From Adineta steineri (taxonomy: Eukaryota; Rotifera; Eurotatoria; Adinetida; Adinetidae): a stretch of DNA of 64,000 bases. How positions within the stretch are numbered: position 1 is the first letter of the stretch; each line of letters opens with the position of its first letter. Positions 53,956-64,000 of the stretch are shown here, in pieces. The notes beneath the pieces were generated by a model that saw only the letters and a program-made list of their open reading frames with translations, ran no database searches and had not been told where the DNA came from. The translations under genes and the position numbers were made by a program. The stretch lies in assembly GCA_905250115.1 (NCBI GenBank), contig CAJNOI010000008.1:821822-885821 (forward strand), given 5' to 3'.

Positions 53956-54948
53956 TTAAGCAATCGTTAAATCATCAGAGTAACAAAGTATAATTGTTAG
54001 ACAATTTTCATTATCTGATCGCCATCCATGTTTATCATGAAATAATTCTTCATTTGGTATACCATTTTCAGTTAAAGTTTTATTGAAATCAAGTATTTGT
54101 TGATTATATCGCCATATATAAGAAAATATATGTGAATTATATTTTAAAAACTTTATTGCAATTTGTCCGATTGTTTCTTCTTCAGCTATTTCTAATATAA
54201 ATGGATGATCAGGAGAAAAATTATGTATAAGACGAATATATCGAGGATATTCCGTAAGTCGACCAATAAATAAATCTTTTGTTTGCCAAAAAGGTATACC
54301 GAATGATTCAAGTATTGATAGATTTTCAATCACAGAAACAGATTCAAATGTTTGCGGATGTATTCGTCTACGTGGTTCATGTGTTATTTCATCAAATAAG
54401 AAACTTATATCTTGGCCACCATAACTAATCAATTGTTGATATAACTTAGTGCCTTGAGCTTTTCTTATAAGTGATGTAATATCATATATATGACCAAATA
54501 TGCAAATCCATGCATCATTTGAATCATTATGTCGAGTTAATTCATTGAATGTATAAAAAGGCAATAAACTTTCAGCTTGTTCTTGTAAAGTATTATTCAC
54601 ATTAGGACGACAATATTTTGGAATGTCAAGAGTCGATTTATTTAAGATTGAAGATGAAGATTTTTGTTCTTTTTCTCCATCTTCAGTAATGTTTATCGTA
54701 TGATTAAATATAAACTATAAATTGATAGAATAAATTGATTTGTATAATAATACAAATTCTTGTACCTGTTTTTTAGGAGTTGGCTGTGATGAATTATTGA
54801 CTAAAATTTTTAAAATAGAAACGTTATTTATAAGAATTATTATACTTTTTTTTATTTGATATTTCTTTTTCTGTTGATTGGAACTATCGATTTCAGGCAA
54901 TAAAAATCGAGCTTTTTTATCATAATCATCAAATGTTTTATCTTGCAT
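53956..54948 (-). CDS. CYB5D1: CYB5D1-like cytochrome b5 domain protein
   Basis: A cytochrome b5-like heme-binding protein linked to ciliary radial spokes in animals. The last exon covers the domain and C-terminus: YTFNELTRHNDSNDAWICIF, GHIYDITSLIRKAQGTKL, GGQDISFLFDEITHEPRRRI, then FWQTKDLFIGRLTEYPRYIR, KYNSHIFSYIWRYNQQILDF and CYSDDLTIA at the end. GQDIS-FD, H-DP/T and the NSH-SYTW-type block all match CYB5D1. In front are exons with a Lys/Ser-rich extension (MQDKTFDDYDKKARFLLPEI, SSSSILNKSTLDIPKYCRPN), not in the human protein. I chose ATG 54948-54946 as the start; a further upstream exon (55013-55060) is in frame but has no ATG. Confidence 0.82.
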
Positions 54949-55796
54949 CCCTTTGTTGAATTCTAAAAAAAATACAACTTTGAACAATATTTTACTTGAA
55001 AAATATAATTACTTTGATCTTCTTGAAATTTATTTAATATTTCAGAAGCATTTATCAAAATTTAAGCGCCTAATCTATTTGTTTTGAATAAGCGATTTAA
55101 TAAACTATATGTGTTCAATGATCAAAGTAGTTCTATATTAGATATATAGTCTGTACTACTATTAAAAAATCTAGATCGTTTTTCGTGCCAATTTGGATAC
55201 AGCAAAGATCTAAAATTGCGAGTATCTATATGTTGTTTGATGATATTAGATACACAATAGATTAATTGCTCACTTGTCTTACTATGATAGTATGTAGTAT
55301 ATCTCGCAAACATTTCAATTTTTCATGCTCATTTTGAGTAAGTAAGAGAAAGTAGATGGTACACGAGTCGAATTTGTATGCAAAAATGCGGTGCAAAGCC
55401 TTTTCAATTATCACAAAATTTTACTCAAAAGTAGTTTTATTTATTAGAATGGTATTGATGTAATAGGCTTTTTACGAAGTGGGTCTATTTCTGTTTATAG
55501 AATTTATTCATTCATTACACTATATTCTCTATTGGATAGTGAAATTTTTGTTATCATTTTGATTCTATTTATCTAGAAAAACAATAGCATGAATGTTGCT
55601 TCCGACACCCTTGCTTTTGCCGGCATGTATAATCCGAATAGTTTAGAAAGTTGATGTTGATATCGATGAAAGTGTACGAATGATGACGTAGTAAATGTGG
55701 GTGAGTGTGGGTGAGGATGATAGAGAAGAAGAGACACTCACAGCCACGCTCTTAAGGCAATGGAAATTTTATTTTTCATATTGTTTTAAAAGATCA
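54949..55796. other. Non-coding spacer with a telomere-like hairpin
   Basis: About 850 bases. At 55692-55757 a G-rich arm (ATGTGGGTGAGTGTGGGTGAGG) faces a C-rich arm (GACACTCACAGCCACGCTCTTAAGG). A 63-codon frame on the minus strand (55122-55313) has a protein-like look (NFRSLLYPNWHEKRSRFF) but no family or splice context, so I do not call it. Confidence 0.5.
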
Positions 55797-57475
55797 TTAG
55801 AGAAATCGATTGTAGATAAATAGAAATAGAAATATAATCGAATTATATGTCATCATTCCAGTACTTGTTTGGACACTAGTACCACCACTTGTCGTATTGG
55901 AAATAGTAGATTGAAATAATATTGAATCATTATTAATTGATAGAGGTACTGTTGAAGTAAAAATGATAGATTCAGTTGATCTTGCATCCCTATCATTTGG
56001 CCTAGATTCTGTTATAAAGAGACCATCAGATAAATATTCCGTCGAAGTTGTCGATTGAATCGTAGTTGACAATGTGGAGAAGACACCATTCTCTAAAATA
56101 TTTGTAGGCTTCATCGAAGACTGCATGTTAAAAATTCCGTCATTTGCTGTCATTGTTGATATGATTACAGATTTCGTTGTCGTTGTCGTCGTTTTTTGTA
56201 CTGTTGTTTTTTTAGGGGGTAAAGCAGTTCGTATAGCGTACATTTCATACAAGGAAAGAATATTATTCAATTTCAAGAGATTGCTGGCACTATTACATTT
56301 GTTATAGTCACATATAAGCACAACTGATTGATTTTCTTGATGGGTAATAGTATCAGTTGTAGTAATCAGGTGTAGATAGCGCTGCGATAAGCTCGTATTT
56401 GAACTAATTATGTGTTGAAAGTCATGGTCTTGGCTTGAACGAACCGTCATACATCGGCTATTGCGATTGCATTTTTTAGTAGTATTTGTCGTATCAAAGC
56501 ACGATTCTGTAACAAACAATGAATATTTTATGAAAGAAAAACAACTAAAACTAACATTGCTGATAACACTTATTTGTTATAAAAAATTCTCTAGTTTAAG
56601 TTTCATGTGAGATCTTTTCCATTGTTTCAAATAAAAATGAAAAAAATCAGTAGTAGATTTATTCTTTTTGTAGATGAACGTGTTTAATTGCTTGAATCTC
56701 ATTTATTTCACTGGGAAGGAAAGGGAAAGGAGTGCGTGTAACTATGTATATTATCTTTATCTTTCATCGACAGGTACATTCTGAAGCTCTTCAGACGCAG
56801 TCTATTACGATAAAATATTTGTTTCATTTTCAACAAAAACTAGGCGATAATATAAATGAGACAATGAATTATGAATGTGTTCATTTTATAAATGTTCTTT
56901 GATCTTGTAGTTTCATGTATGCAAAAAACACAACATGGATTTATTATTAACTACTTTTATATTAAAATTTAAAGAAAATCTATTATATATGTTGATATAC
57001 ATAAAAACTTACTTAACAGTTCATTTGGATTTGCAAGCAATGGTTTGATATTTTCACGAAGATATTCAAGAGGCATTTCTAAAAACCATTGTATATATCG
57101 AAAAACAAATTGTTTCTCACAACCACCTCTTTCAGAACAGGCATATTCAACCTTGACTATGAGCGATGATTTTAGCATATCTGGCATCGTTACAATAAAT
57201 TCCAACCGAGCTTCATTGTCAGACAAATCGCTTTGTGTCAGTAAATTATTGAAAATAAAGTATAAACCTTGAGGTTCGTCAGATATGTAAAACTGAATGC
57301 GGCACAAGGCACCATCAGCAAGTTCGACAGATTCGAGGTTTTTCAATATGTTAATCACTTGAAGATGATCAAATTGAGATCCTGATATTTTGTATGGTTC
57401 TTTATTAGTAATACATGAGAGACCACAACTGATCGAACTAGTAATTAATATGGTAAATCCGATAAAAACAATCAT
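55797..57475 (-). CDS. Predicted secreted GPI-anchored mucin-like protein
   Basis: Exon 1 (about 57014-57475) starts MIVFIGFTILITSSISCGLS, a clear signal peptide, then a folded region of about 140 residues with Cys (CITNKEPYKISG, ALCRIQFYISDEPQGLYFIF, VEYACSERGGCEKQFVFRYI). Exon 2 (55797-56506) continues KSCFDTTNTTKKCNRNSRC and LICDYNKCNSASNLLKL, a cysteine-rich block, then a long Thr/Ser stalk (TTTTTTKSVIISTMTAND, STTIQSTTSTEYLSDG), and ends in a hydrophobic tail TYNSIIFLFLFIYNRFL without a basic stop, as in GPI-anchor signals. The exon join keeps the frame (A|AA for Lys). The layout suggests a surface receptor or coat protein. The Cys pattern recalls Ly6/uPAR domains only loosely. Confidence 0.65.
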
Positions 57476-58009
57476 TGCTGGAAAAGTAAAACGTTTGACA
57501 GCATTAGTTGATTTTTAGAAAAACAGTATGATCGATCATATTATATTTGTAATAAAAAAGATAAAAAGAAACTCGTTGACAGATGTTTGATACAATGCAA
57601 CTGTCAAATGAACAATTATTTAATTAAATCACTTGATGAAAATACAATATGTCATTGTCAAGTCTTGTTTTTGATTTTTTTTAATTAAGTGTAAAAATAT
57701 TACAGAGTATGATGAAATACATGTAAGCCTGGATGTTGACTGCTGATCAAATCTAAATAATAAAATAATAGAATACAGCATTCAATTAACTATACGAAAC
57801 ACTAAGATAAAATTATTGCATAATTTAAATAGAATTAGAAAGAAAAGAAAATATATCTTAGTGTATAAAGGGAAAGACCTCAAATAAAAACAAAAGGTGT
57901 GTATGGGTGCGAGTGTGAGTGGATTATCAGATAATAGACATCTACACCCAAGATAAATTTTATAAATATATTCTTAATAATGAACAAACATTTGGTTATC
58001 AATCAATTA
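57476..58009. other. Non-coding spacer with a short hairpin repeat
   Basis: About 530 bases upstream of the GPI-protein gene. At 57896-57955 GGTGTGTATGGGTGCGAGTG faces ACATCTACACCC, another member of the hairpin family. Confidence 0.4.
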
Positions 58010-58049
58010 GGGTGTGGGTGCGGGTGGGGGCGTGGGTGCGAGTGTGGAT
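58010..58049 (+). repeat. Telomere-like G-rich minisatellite
   Basis: GGGTGTGGGTGCGGGTGGGG, then CGTGGGTGCGAGTGTGGATG: degenerate units of GTGGGT. A second G-rich block (GGATAAGGGTGAGGGTGCAG) follows the foldback element at about 58705, and a C-rich complement (CACTCACACTCACATCCTC) at 58757. Confidence 0.7.
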
Positions 58050-58065
58050 GAGGATAAGGCATGGA

Positions 58066-58697
58066 GTGGCAAATATCAAACTAATACAAATTTTGAATTC
58101 CACAAGTCAAAATTTTAAAAATTTTAATTTTTGAAATTTTCAGTTTCTGAAAATTTTGAAAATTTGAAAATTCTTCTATATGGTGATCGCATTGATTAGG
58201 AGAGAAGCAGAAATCAGAAGTTTACTTTTTGAAATTTTAAATTTTAAATTTTTTCCATAATATAGGGAGATATTTCTAACCTCAACGTAGTGACCTTATT
58301 AGTTAGGAAAGAAGCAGAAATCAGAAGTTTACTTTTTGTATTTTAAAATTTTAAAATTCAAAAGGTAAACTTCTGATTTCTACTTTGCTTCTAACCATGA
58401 GGTCCCTATATACAAGATAGAAATACCTGAATATTACAGAAGAACTTTAAAATTTTAAAATTCAAAAAGTAAACTTCTGATTTCTACTTTGCTTCTAACC
58501 ATTGGGGTCCCTATATAGAGGATATAAATATCTCAGTATTATAGAAGAGTTTTAAAATTTTAAAATTTTGAAGTTTAAGAAGTAAACTTCTGATTTCTGA
58601 GTGACTTGTAATGAGGTAGTGTCATAAATTTCTGGTAAAAATCAGAAATCAGAAGTAGAAGTTTATTCAAAATCGGTTTCATTTTGAGATTTGCCAC
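58066..58697. mobile_element. Foldback element with nested inverted repeats
   Basis: A 632-base unit has ends GTGGCAAATATCAAA and TTTGAGATTTGCCAC, inverted with one mismatch. Inside, a block containing AAATCAGAAGTTTACTTTTT occurs twice in direct orientation (about 58210 and 58319) and its complement (GTAAACTTCTGATTTCT) three times (58365, 58469, 58582), with about 105-base spacing. The two orientations meet near 58355. The complement units also share CTTTGCTTCTAACCAT and GGTCCCTATATA. It has no open frame, and it interrupts a telomere-like G-rich repeat, with GGATAAG on both sides. Confidence 0.8.
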
Positions 58698-59793
58698 GCC
58701 CTCGGATAAGGGTGAGGGTGCAGGTGTCGATGTTGTATTCTTCTTCTATCAGCACTCACACTCACATCCTCATCTTCACTCTTTTCTTCCACTCATTGTA
58801 TATAAGAGTATATCCTCTATTCGACGTACTTAGAACACTATGAGTTTTAGTTAAATTACAGCGTCATCGATGTTTTAGATACGCTTCATTCGAAAACCGC
58901 TTAGTTAAGCATAAGGGACATTTTTCAATTCCGGACCAATCTATAGAAGACATTTTTTTCAAGGTCATTTAGTCAGAGGATATTTTCTGAAGTACAAAAA
59001 TTTAAAGAACATTTTTTACGAGGACTAAAAATTGGGGACATTTCATTAAGGACATTTCATAAGGGACATTCCTGACATAATTCATTAATAATATATTTGA
59101 ATTTGAAGCATTCAGAAAACATATTAAAGAATAGATATCTAAAAATGATAGTTTTGAATATTACTAAACAAGAGAATACATAAACATAGGTATTTAAAAT
59201 TGAATTTCATTGTTCTGATTACACTATACATGACTTTAATTAGAATGCTCGCTTTATGTGGCACATCATACGCATGTGAAATAATGAAAAAGAAATTTTT
59301 TAAAAACCAATGTCATCGTCAATGCTATTTTGCGTTTTCTCATTCAACGTTATGCATCCAGATGTCAGAATTCGTACACGCTGTTGTTATTCTGATAGAT
59401 CAATTTATTTATTATTTAATAAATTTTCTACTTCGATTAAACTATTATCATGATCACGACAAGATTTACGTTAAGTTCTTGTTGAAAGATGTGGATGAGA
59501 GTGCCGGTGTGAGTTGGTCTTGTTCGTCTATACACACACACACACTATCTTACCAATTCTTATTTTAGGAAGCAAATACATTTAGAAATCAAAGAACTTC
59601 AAAGTAAGTCCGCTACGAAATTCTCTACATAAGAAACTTCAAAAGATCTTTTTTATGTTCCGGAACACACCTTTTTATAGAGTGCACAATACACCTAAGC
59701 AAAGTCTACGGTTAATACATATATTTTATTATAGTAAATTGCCGCTTGAATTATATTATAACACGAGTTAGACAGTTACTCTACATAAAGTTT
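58698..59793. other. Non-coding, repeat remnants
   Basis: About 1.1 kb. It starts with the G-rich and C-rich arms described above. At 58915-59070 the words GGGACATTTTTC, AGACATTTTTTTC, GGGGACATTTC, AGGACATTTC and GGGACATTCC recur, a decayed short tandem repeat. A 122-codon frame (59200-59568) is not supported. GTGCCGGTGTGAGTTGG followed by (CA)n is at 59500-59550. Confidence 0.45.
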
Positions 59794-61431
59794 TTAGTCT
59801 GCAAGCGAATCTTTCAAATTCGAACGAAGTCGTTTGTTGCTCGTCGTTGAACAGACCAAATCGGATGACGTACATAATTTACTGCACCTGCACATGTTCG
59901 TTGTCGGCAGGATGCTTGCTAGACAAGAAAAATGAGTTTAGTTCGAATACGAGTAGTACACTTACGTTTCAGATAGAGAAAATTGAATTTTGCAATGATC
60001 TTTTCATCCTGCTTAGCAACGATTGAGACCGTTCGATCTTGTCCATTTGGGTCCATCAAACATGGCGGTGTCCGAAAGGTAATCGTCTTCATATCAATCA
60101 GTTCGTATTGAATATTCTTTTTCTGGTTCAATTCCGCATAATCAAAATATATGCAAAGTGCTTAAAGAAAAACAGAAAAAAATATTGAACAAAAATGAAA
60201 ACAGAAATTACAGTTTCTTCGATTCAGTTTATTAAACACCATCATAACCGTCTCACCACCTGTCCAGTCACCCTTTTTTGGTGCACATGTGCCCCCTTTT
60301 TCATCATGATTGCTGGGCGTGACGACTGAAACAGCAGTATCTTCATTGGAAAAGAAAAATAGAAAATATCAATGCTATAAAAACAGCTGTTTTTATACAC
60401 TTACTATGTTGTCGATTGGTTTCGTCGGACATTACCTGTGATGATACCGAAGAGTCAGTGAATAGATTAAATACACCATTGCCGACGTGTTCAGCTAGAG
60501 AAAAAACAAGTTGCGATTTCCACAATTTATACGTTTCAATCAGCTGTTTGCTGCGAGATTTCTTCACGATACCAAGAATATGTCTTTGATCTTTCAAATG
60601 AAAAGAAAAAGTAGTTTTGTTAAAATTATTATTCTCTTACCAGAGCCAAAAATTCGCAGAGGACCATGTAATTTCAGTGCACTTTGTACCAATTTTTTGC
60701 GCGTAAGGAACAAACTGAAGAATAAATCAAAATAGCAAAATAATGAAGTACTTGTGTTAGTTTTTAGTACCTTTTTCGGCCGTTCGTAAAATCGACGTTT
60801 GTGATCGGAAAGTATACGGCATTGTTAGCAGAATCTTTCTGAACGTTAAGATCATCAGTATCAATTGGATATGGATGCACACAAACGGTAGATTCATTAT
60901 CATTCGGCACAGTGACAGAAGTCACGCGAATGTATACAGGTAGAGTGATATTACGCCACTCTTCTAGTATCTAATTAAATAAAACAATAAGATATTTGTC
61001 TGTGTTTTAGCAATATACATTTGTTTCGAAATAAGAATGAGAAAAGTCGCAGTTGAATAAGGATTTCGAACAACTTCCTATTACGTTTTGTTACAAATCT
61101 CCTCTATCTCATCCCGTAATTTTTCTTATTGCCCAGATAACAGTTTCTAATCCAAAAAATATTCGAGACTGCCCCGCAAGACTCTGAAGAAATGATAATA
61201 GAATTTCAGAAGGAAATTCTGAGTCTTCTTCTCTGTAATAGTCAAAAACCACATTAATATTGCTTATTTTTTCACCTCGATAGTTGGATATTCGAGTTTG
61301 AGTTGGTTTTCTTCAGCACGAATATAACGTTGAACTTGCTTTCCAGTTTTATTTTGTTCGCTGCCATATCGTTCACGATAGAGTGCCTTGGGTTGTACAA
61401 TGATTCGAATTGGCTGAGTTGGTTGAGTCAT
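59794..61431 (-). CDS. Rel-homology (NF-kB/NFAT-like) transcription factor
   Basis: ATG 61431-61429 starts MTQPTQPIRIIVQPKALYRE. The RIIVQPKALYRERYGSEQ stretch fits the Rel recognition loop (xEQPKxxxxRFRYxCEG). Further parts of the DNA-binding half: YPTIEILEEWRNITLPVYIR, then VHPYPIDTDDLNVQKD, VYFPITNVDFTNGRK and KKLVQSALKLHGPLRIF. The second half looks like the TIG/dimerisation domain: GGETVMMVFNKLNRRN, IYFDYAELNQKKNIQY, ITFRTPPCLMDPNGQDRTVS and AKQDEKIIAKFNFLYL. Exons include 61276-61431, 60771-60970, 60651-60714 and one ending at 60590 (top); introns are mostly short, but 60971-61275 is 305 bases. A small last exon gives a basic Cys/Ser tail, with TAA at 59796-59794. No ankyrin repeats follow. 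Whether it is nearer NF-kB or NFAT cannot be settled by eye. Confidence 0.76.
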
Positions 61432-64000
61432 TGCGAAAACCAGACTTGATTATTAGGCGAGGAGTTTGTAGAATAATCCACAAATGACGACAGTGGATAC
61501 AGTAAGATTAATATCGGTGTTGAGCAAATAGTATTTCAAGATGGATAATCGACAGACTGAGTTTCAGGATCTAAATGAAGTAAAAACATACAGAATCGAT
61601 AAAAATCACAATAAAACTTTAGTCATGTCCGTAAGTTAGATTGCTTACGATACTCAGACGATTCAATCCTGTCACAGGATCCTCCGAAAAGTTCGAATTC
61701 TATAGCGAATTACTCCAGAAAATCAGTCGAATTCGACTTGGGTTTCGTCGGATCTTTCTTTTAAGAAAAATTGTAAAATGTTAGATTTCGCAATAGATCT
61801 ATCCAGGTTTTTTAGGAATGTGGCATCTGAATTCCGGATCGGATTATATCAGAAACAGAGGTCGTCATGGGATGGGATGGGACGTGTGATTGCTTTTTTG
61901 TAAGAAAAATATTATTCTGCATAGAGGTCTTATTTGACAAGCGGTAGACATAAGTAATATATTCGTCGCTTCTCTGTATTGGTTAATAATTCTTACTTTA
62001 AACATTAGCAAACAAATAAATAAAGAACTAATAAAATTAGAAAAACAGAAAAAGCAATCTAAATGTTTTTAGATCAGTATTATAAGGTATTTCTGTATTT
62101 ATGTATATGATTACTTATTTTTTTTTTGTTGATAACCTGAACTTTCGTTCGCTTTTATTAGGGGGGGGGGCGGCAGGAGAGAGAAAGTCTCTCAAAACCA
62201 GGAAGAAAATCTTAAGAGTAGAGAGAAATAATCTACAGATCATAGAAAGTTTCCTCTTTGCAAGAAAACGGTTAATTTTCCTTGAAAACTATGGTGAAAG
62301 CCTTTTTCTACACAAAAAAACAATTGACTTTAGTCAAATCTTCCAAATTTCTCTTTCTCTTTTGAATAAATCCTCTAAATTAGTGCTATAAAGAGTACCA
62401 AAAAGCAGTCAATAAAAAATATAACAGGACAAAAAATTAAGCGGATAAAATTCCTCTGCTTCTGTCCCTAATTCTATGACCTGTTGATAATAGTATTGTT
62501 GTTTTATATTTTCTTATTTTTTTTTTCTATTTTGAGAAAGTACTATTGTATAGTGAAAAGTATTGAAGTAACTTTTATTTTATATTTATTAAAATAGATT
62601 ATCAGAAAGGATGTGTCATAAATGAAAATGATTATTTAATTTAATAAACCATATTGCAGAACTAAATTTTGTTTTTCAATACAGTTTTGTTACAGTGCGA
62701 CATATCCCATGGGATGGGATGACTATTGTTTTTCAGTTTGAATTCGTAGATAAACGACATCTAACAATAGTTTTACACGATCTTACGCGGGGTGATGGAC
62801 GAATTCGGACCGGTACGCTTTACCCCATCATCCTACTTAATTCTAAAAATTTGCTGCTCCGCGAGGCATAACCCGTGCATTGCACATCTCTGTTTACAAT
62901 ACAGTATGTTTTTAGATAGTGTTTAAAAACAAATGAATGATGACTGGGATATTTGCTATTCTTCTGCAGGTAGATATTATACGTCAGTACGAAAAATATT
63001 TTTTTGTTTATCAAAATATTATATATATATCTTCCAGTCATCGTTTATTTAACACGTATATCTAATATTGTAGTTCACTGACTGAAATAGATGACAAAAA
63101 TCGATGTATTCAGATTAATCTATCATTTTTTATTATTCTGTCTGTAACTAGCATTTAGATAAAGAACACGCATATAAATAATCAATGATGCAACTATTTT
63201 CTTATTGATAAAGTTCTGAATCAGTGCTTTCATCATTACATATATCATTAATTTTATCAATTAAAATTGCTGCTATAATAATTTTGTGGCGAAAATCATA
63301 AATCTGAATTTACTCCTAATATGCTCTATAAAATTATTAAACAAATATCTACTCACTTTGAAAAATGCTTTACAAATCACACAAAAAATAAAGTAAACTA
63401 GTATGTAGGTATAGACGATTTTTTTAATGTGATCGCCAATATACGTTGCATCGATTACTGTAATATTCTTTTCTCTTTCTCCTCAAAATATGTATATAAA
63501 TATCTATTTCTTGTTGACAATAAGCGTCTGATGCATCATTGCGCGTTTTACTTTTAAATGTACAACGTTTCGAAAGGTGTATCGATACTTATGCCTTTTT
63601 TTTCATTCTTCAACAAAGTATATACAACACACACATTTTCTACTCCCAGTAATCGTCCAATGAGTTACTCATAAATAGTCGACAAGCATGAGGCAAAAAC
63701 ATAAACAAAATATATATTGCTTATTTTATATCGATGTTGCGACATAACCAAATCTAATATTTTGTATATTATGATTTGGCTATTGCATCTTATTTATGTA
63801 ATATGACTGTAAAATATACCGAATCACATATAATGAAATTGAAAACTGATTTTGAAGCGATGGTATCAGTTTTTTCCTCGTTGTATTTTCTTATGATAAT
63901 GTAATCTACTTCTATTTTACTAGTTGTGAAGATTTATAAAAAAAAACATAGTTTTATTGAATAGGATTGTTGATTTCCTACAAGTACATATTCAGAGAAT
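61432..64000. other. Non-coding end of the window
   Basis: About 2.6 kb. The word CATGGGATGGGATGGGA occurs at 61867 and, as CATCCCATGGGATGGGATG, at 62704; a run of 10 G is at 62161. The segment 62780-62890 (GCGGGGTGATGGACGAATTC, CGCGAGGCATAACCCGTG) is GC-richer and may be part of a mobile element. Open frames of up to 96 codons cover simple sequence and are not supported. The right part (63000-64000) is plain AT-rich DNA. Confidence 0.4.

Noticed and set aside
55122..55313. 63-codon minus-strand frame next to CYB5D1
   Set aside because: The look is protein-like but there is no splice link to CYB5D1 and no family match.
59200..59568. 122-codon plus-strand frame with hydrophobic start
   Set aside because: It is AT-rich, runs into a GT/CA simple repeat at the end and shows no family pattern; probably chance.
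62101..62391. 96-codon frame through the 10-G run
   Set aside because: It includes homopolymer sequence and has no recognisable domain.

Overview
The window looks like nuclear DNA of a bdelloid rotifer. The sequence is AT-rich, the genes are animal-type (many ciliary or signalling) and are cut by many GT-AG introns of mostly about 40-70 bases, and typical bdelloid items are present: a tract of the telomere hexamer TGTGGG inside an intron, an arginine ADP-ribosyltransferase of the kind that is expanded in bdelloids, an NHL-repeat remnant, and an intronless tandem acetyltransferase gene of bacterial flavour. The bdelloid assignment is an inference from these features; no rRNA or mitochondrial marker is present. 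Genes are dense and lie on both strands.

Layout. 1-1831 (+): last exons of a membrane adenylyl cyclase, with a small hAT-type element in one intron. 2059-8490 (-): KATNIP-like ciliary gene with discoidin-like repeats and a possible second start at 7009. 9210-12554 (+): PARP with two WWE domains, a 12-residue tandem repeat, WGR, regulatory and catalytic domains. 12699-14502 (-): CCDC42/CFAP73-like coiled-coil gene broken by a 100-N gap. 15406-18073 (-): RNF220-like ubiquitin ligase, followed by 2.4 kb of non-coding DNA. 20437-23861 (+): two tandem HSL-type esterases with signs of gene conversion. 24675-29531 (-): SETD1/Set1 H3K4 methyltransferase, divergent from cyclin L (29883-33093, +). 33329-35799 (+): OCRL/INPP5B-like 5-phosphatase. 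36584-38145 (-): TSSK-like kinase.

38682-43600 is a mobile-element graveyard: a mariner copy with clear terminal repeats and TA duplication but a dead transposase, an NHL-repeat scrap, a 5'-truncated LINE fragment, and a cysteine-rich coding exon of unknown family. Then come an ADP-ribosyltransferase (43633-44497, -), syntaxin 5 (46143-47786, -), the double GNAT gene (48469-49398, +), an unrecognised 290-residue protein (49491-50426, +), a Tctex1-type dynein light chain (50582-51789, +), a tiny possible N-myristoylated protein (53534-53752, +), CYB5D1 (53956-about 54948, -), a predicted GPI-anchored mucin-like protein (55797-57475, -) and a Rel-homology transcription factor (59794-61431, -). 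The last 2.5 kb holds no gene I can support.

Several genes share cilium or flagellum biology (KATNIP, CCDC42/CFAP73-like, Tctex1 light chain, CYB5D1, TSSK-like kinase), but they are on both strands with their own promoters and no operon is implied. The most unusual items are the WWE-WGR PARP with splice-donor-bearing repeats, the double bacterial-like GNAT, the patchy homogenisation of the esterase pair, and a scattered family of short G-rich/C-rich hairpins related to the bdelloid telomere repeat, one next to the assembly gap.
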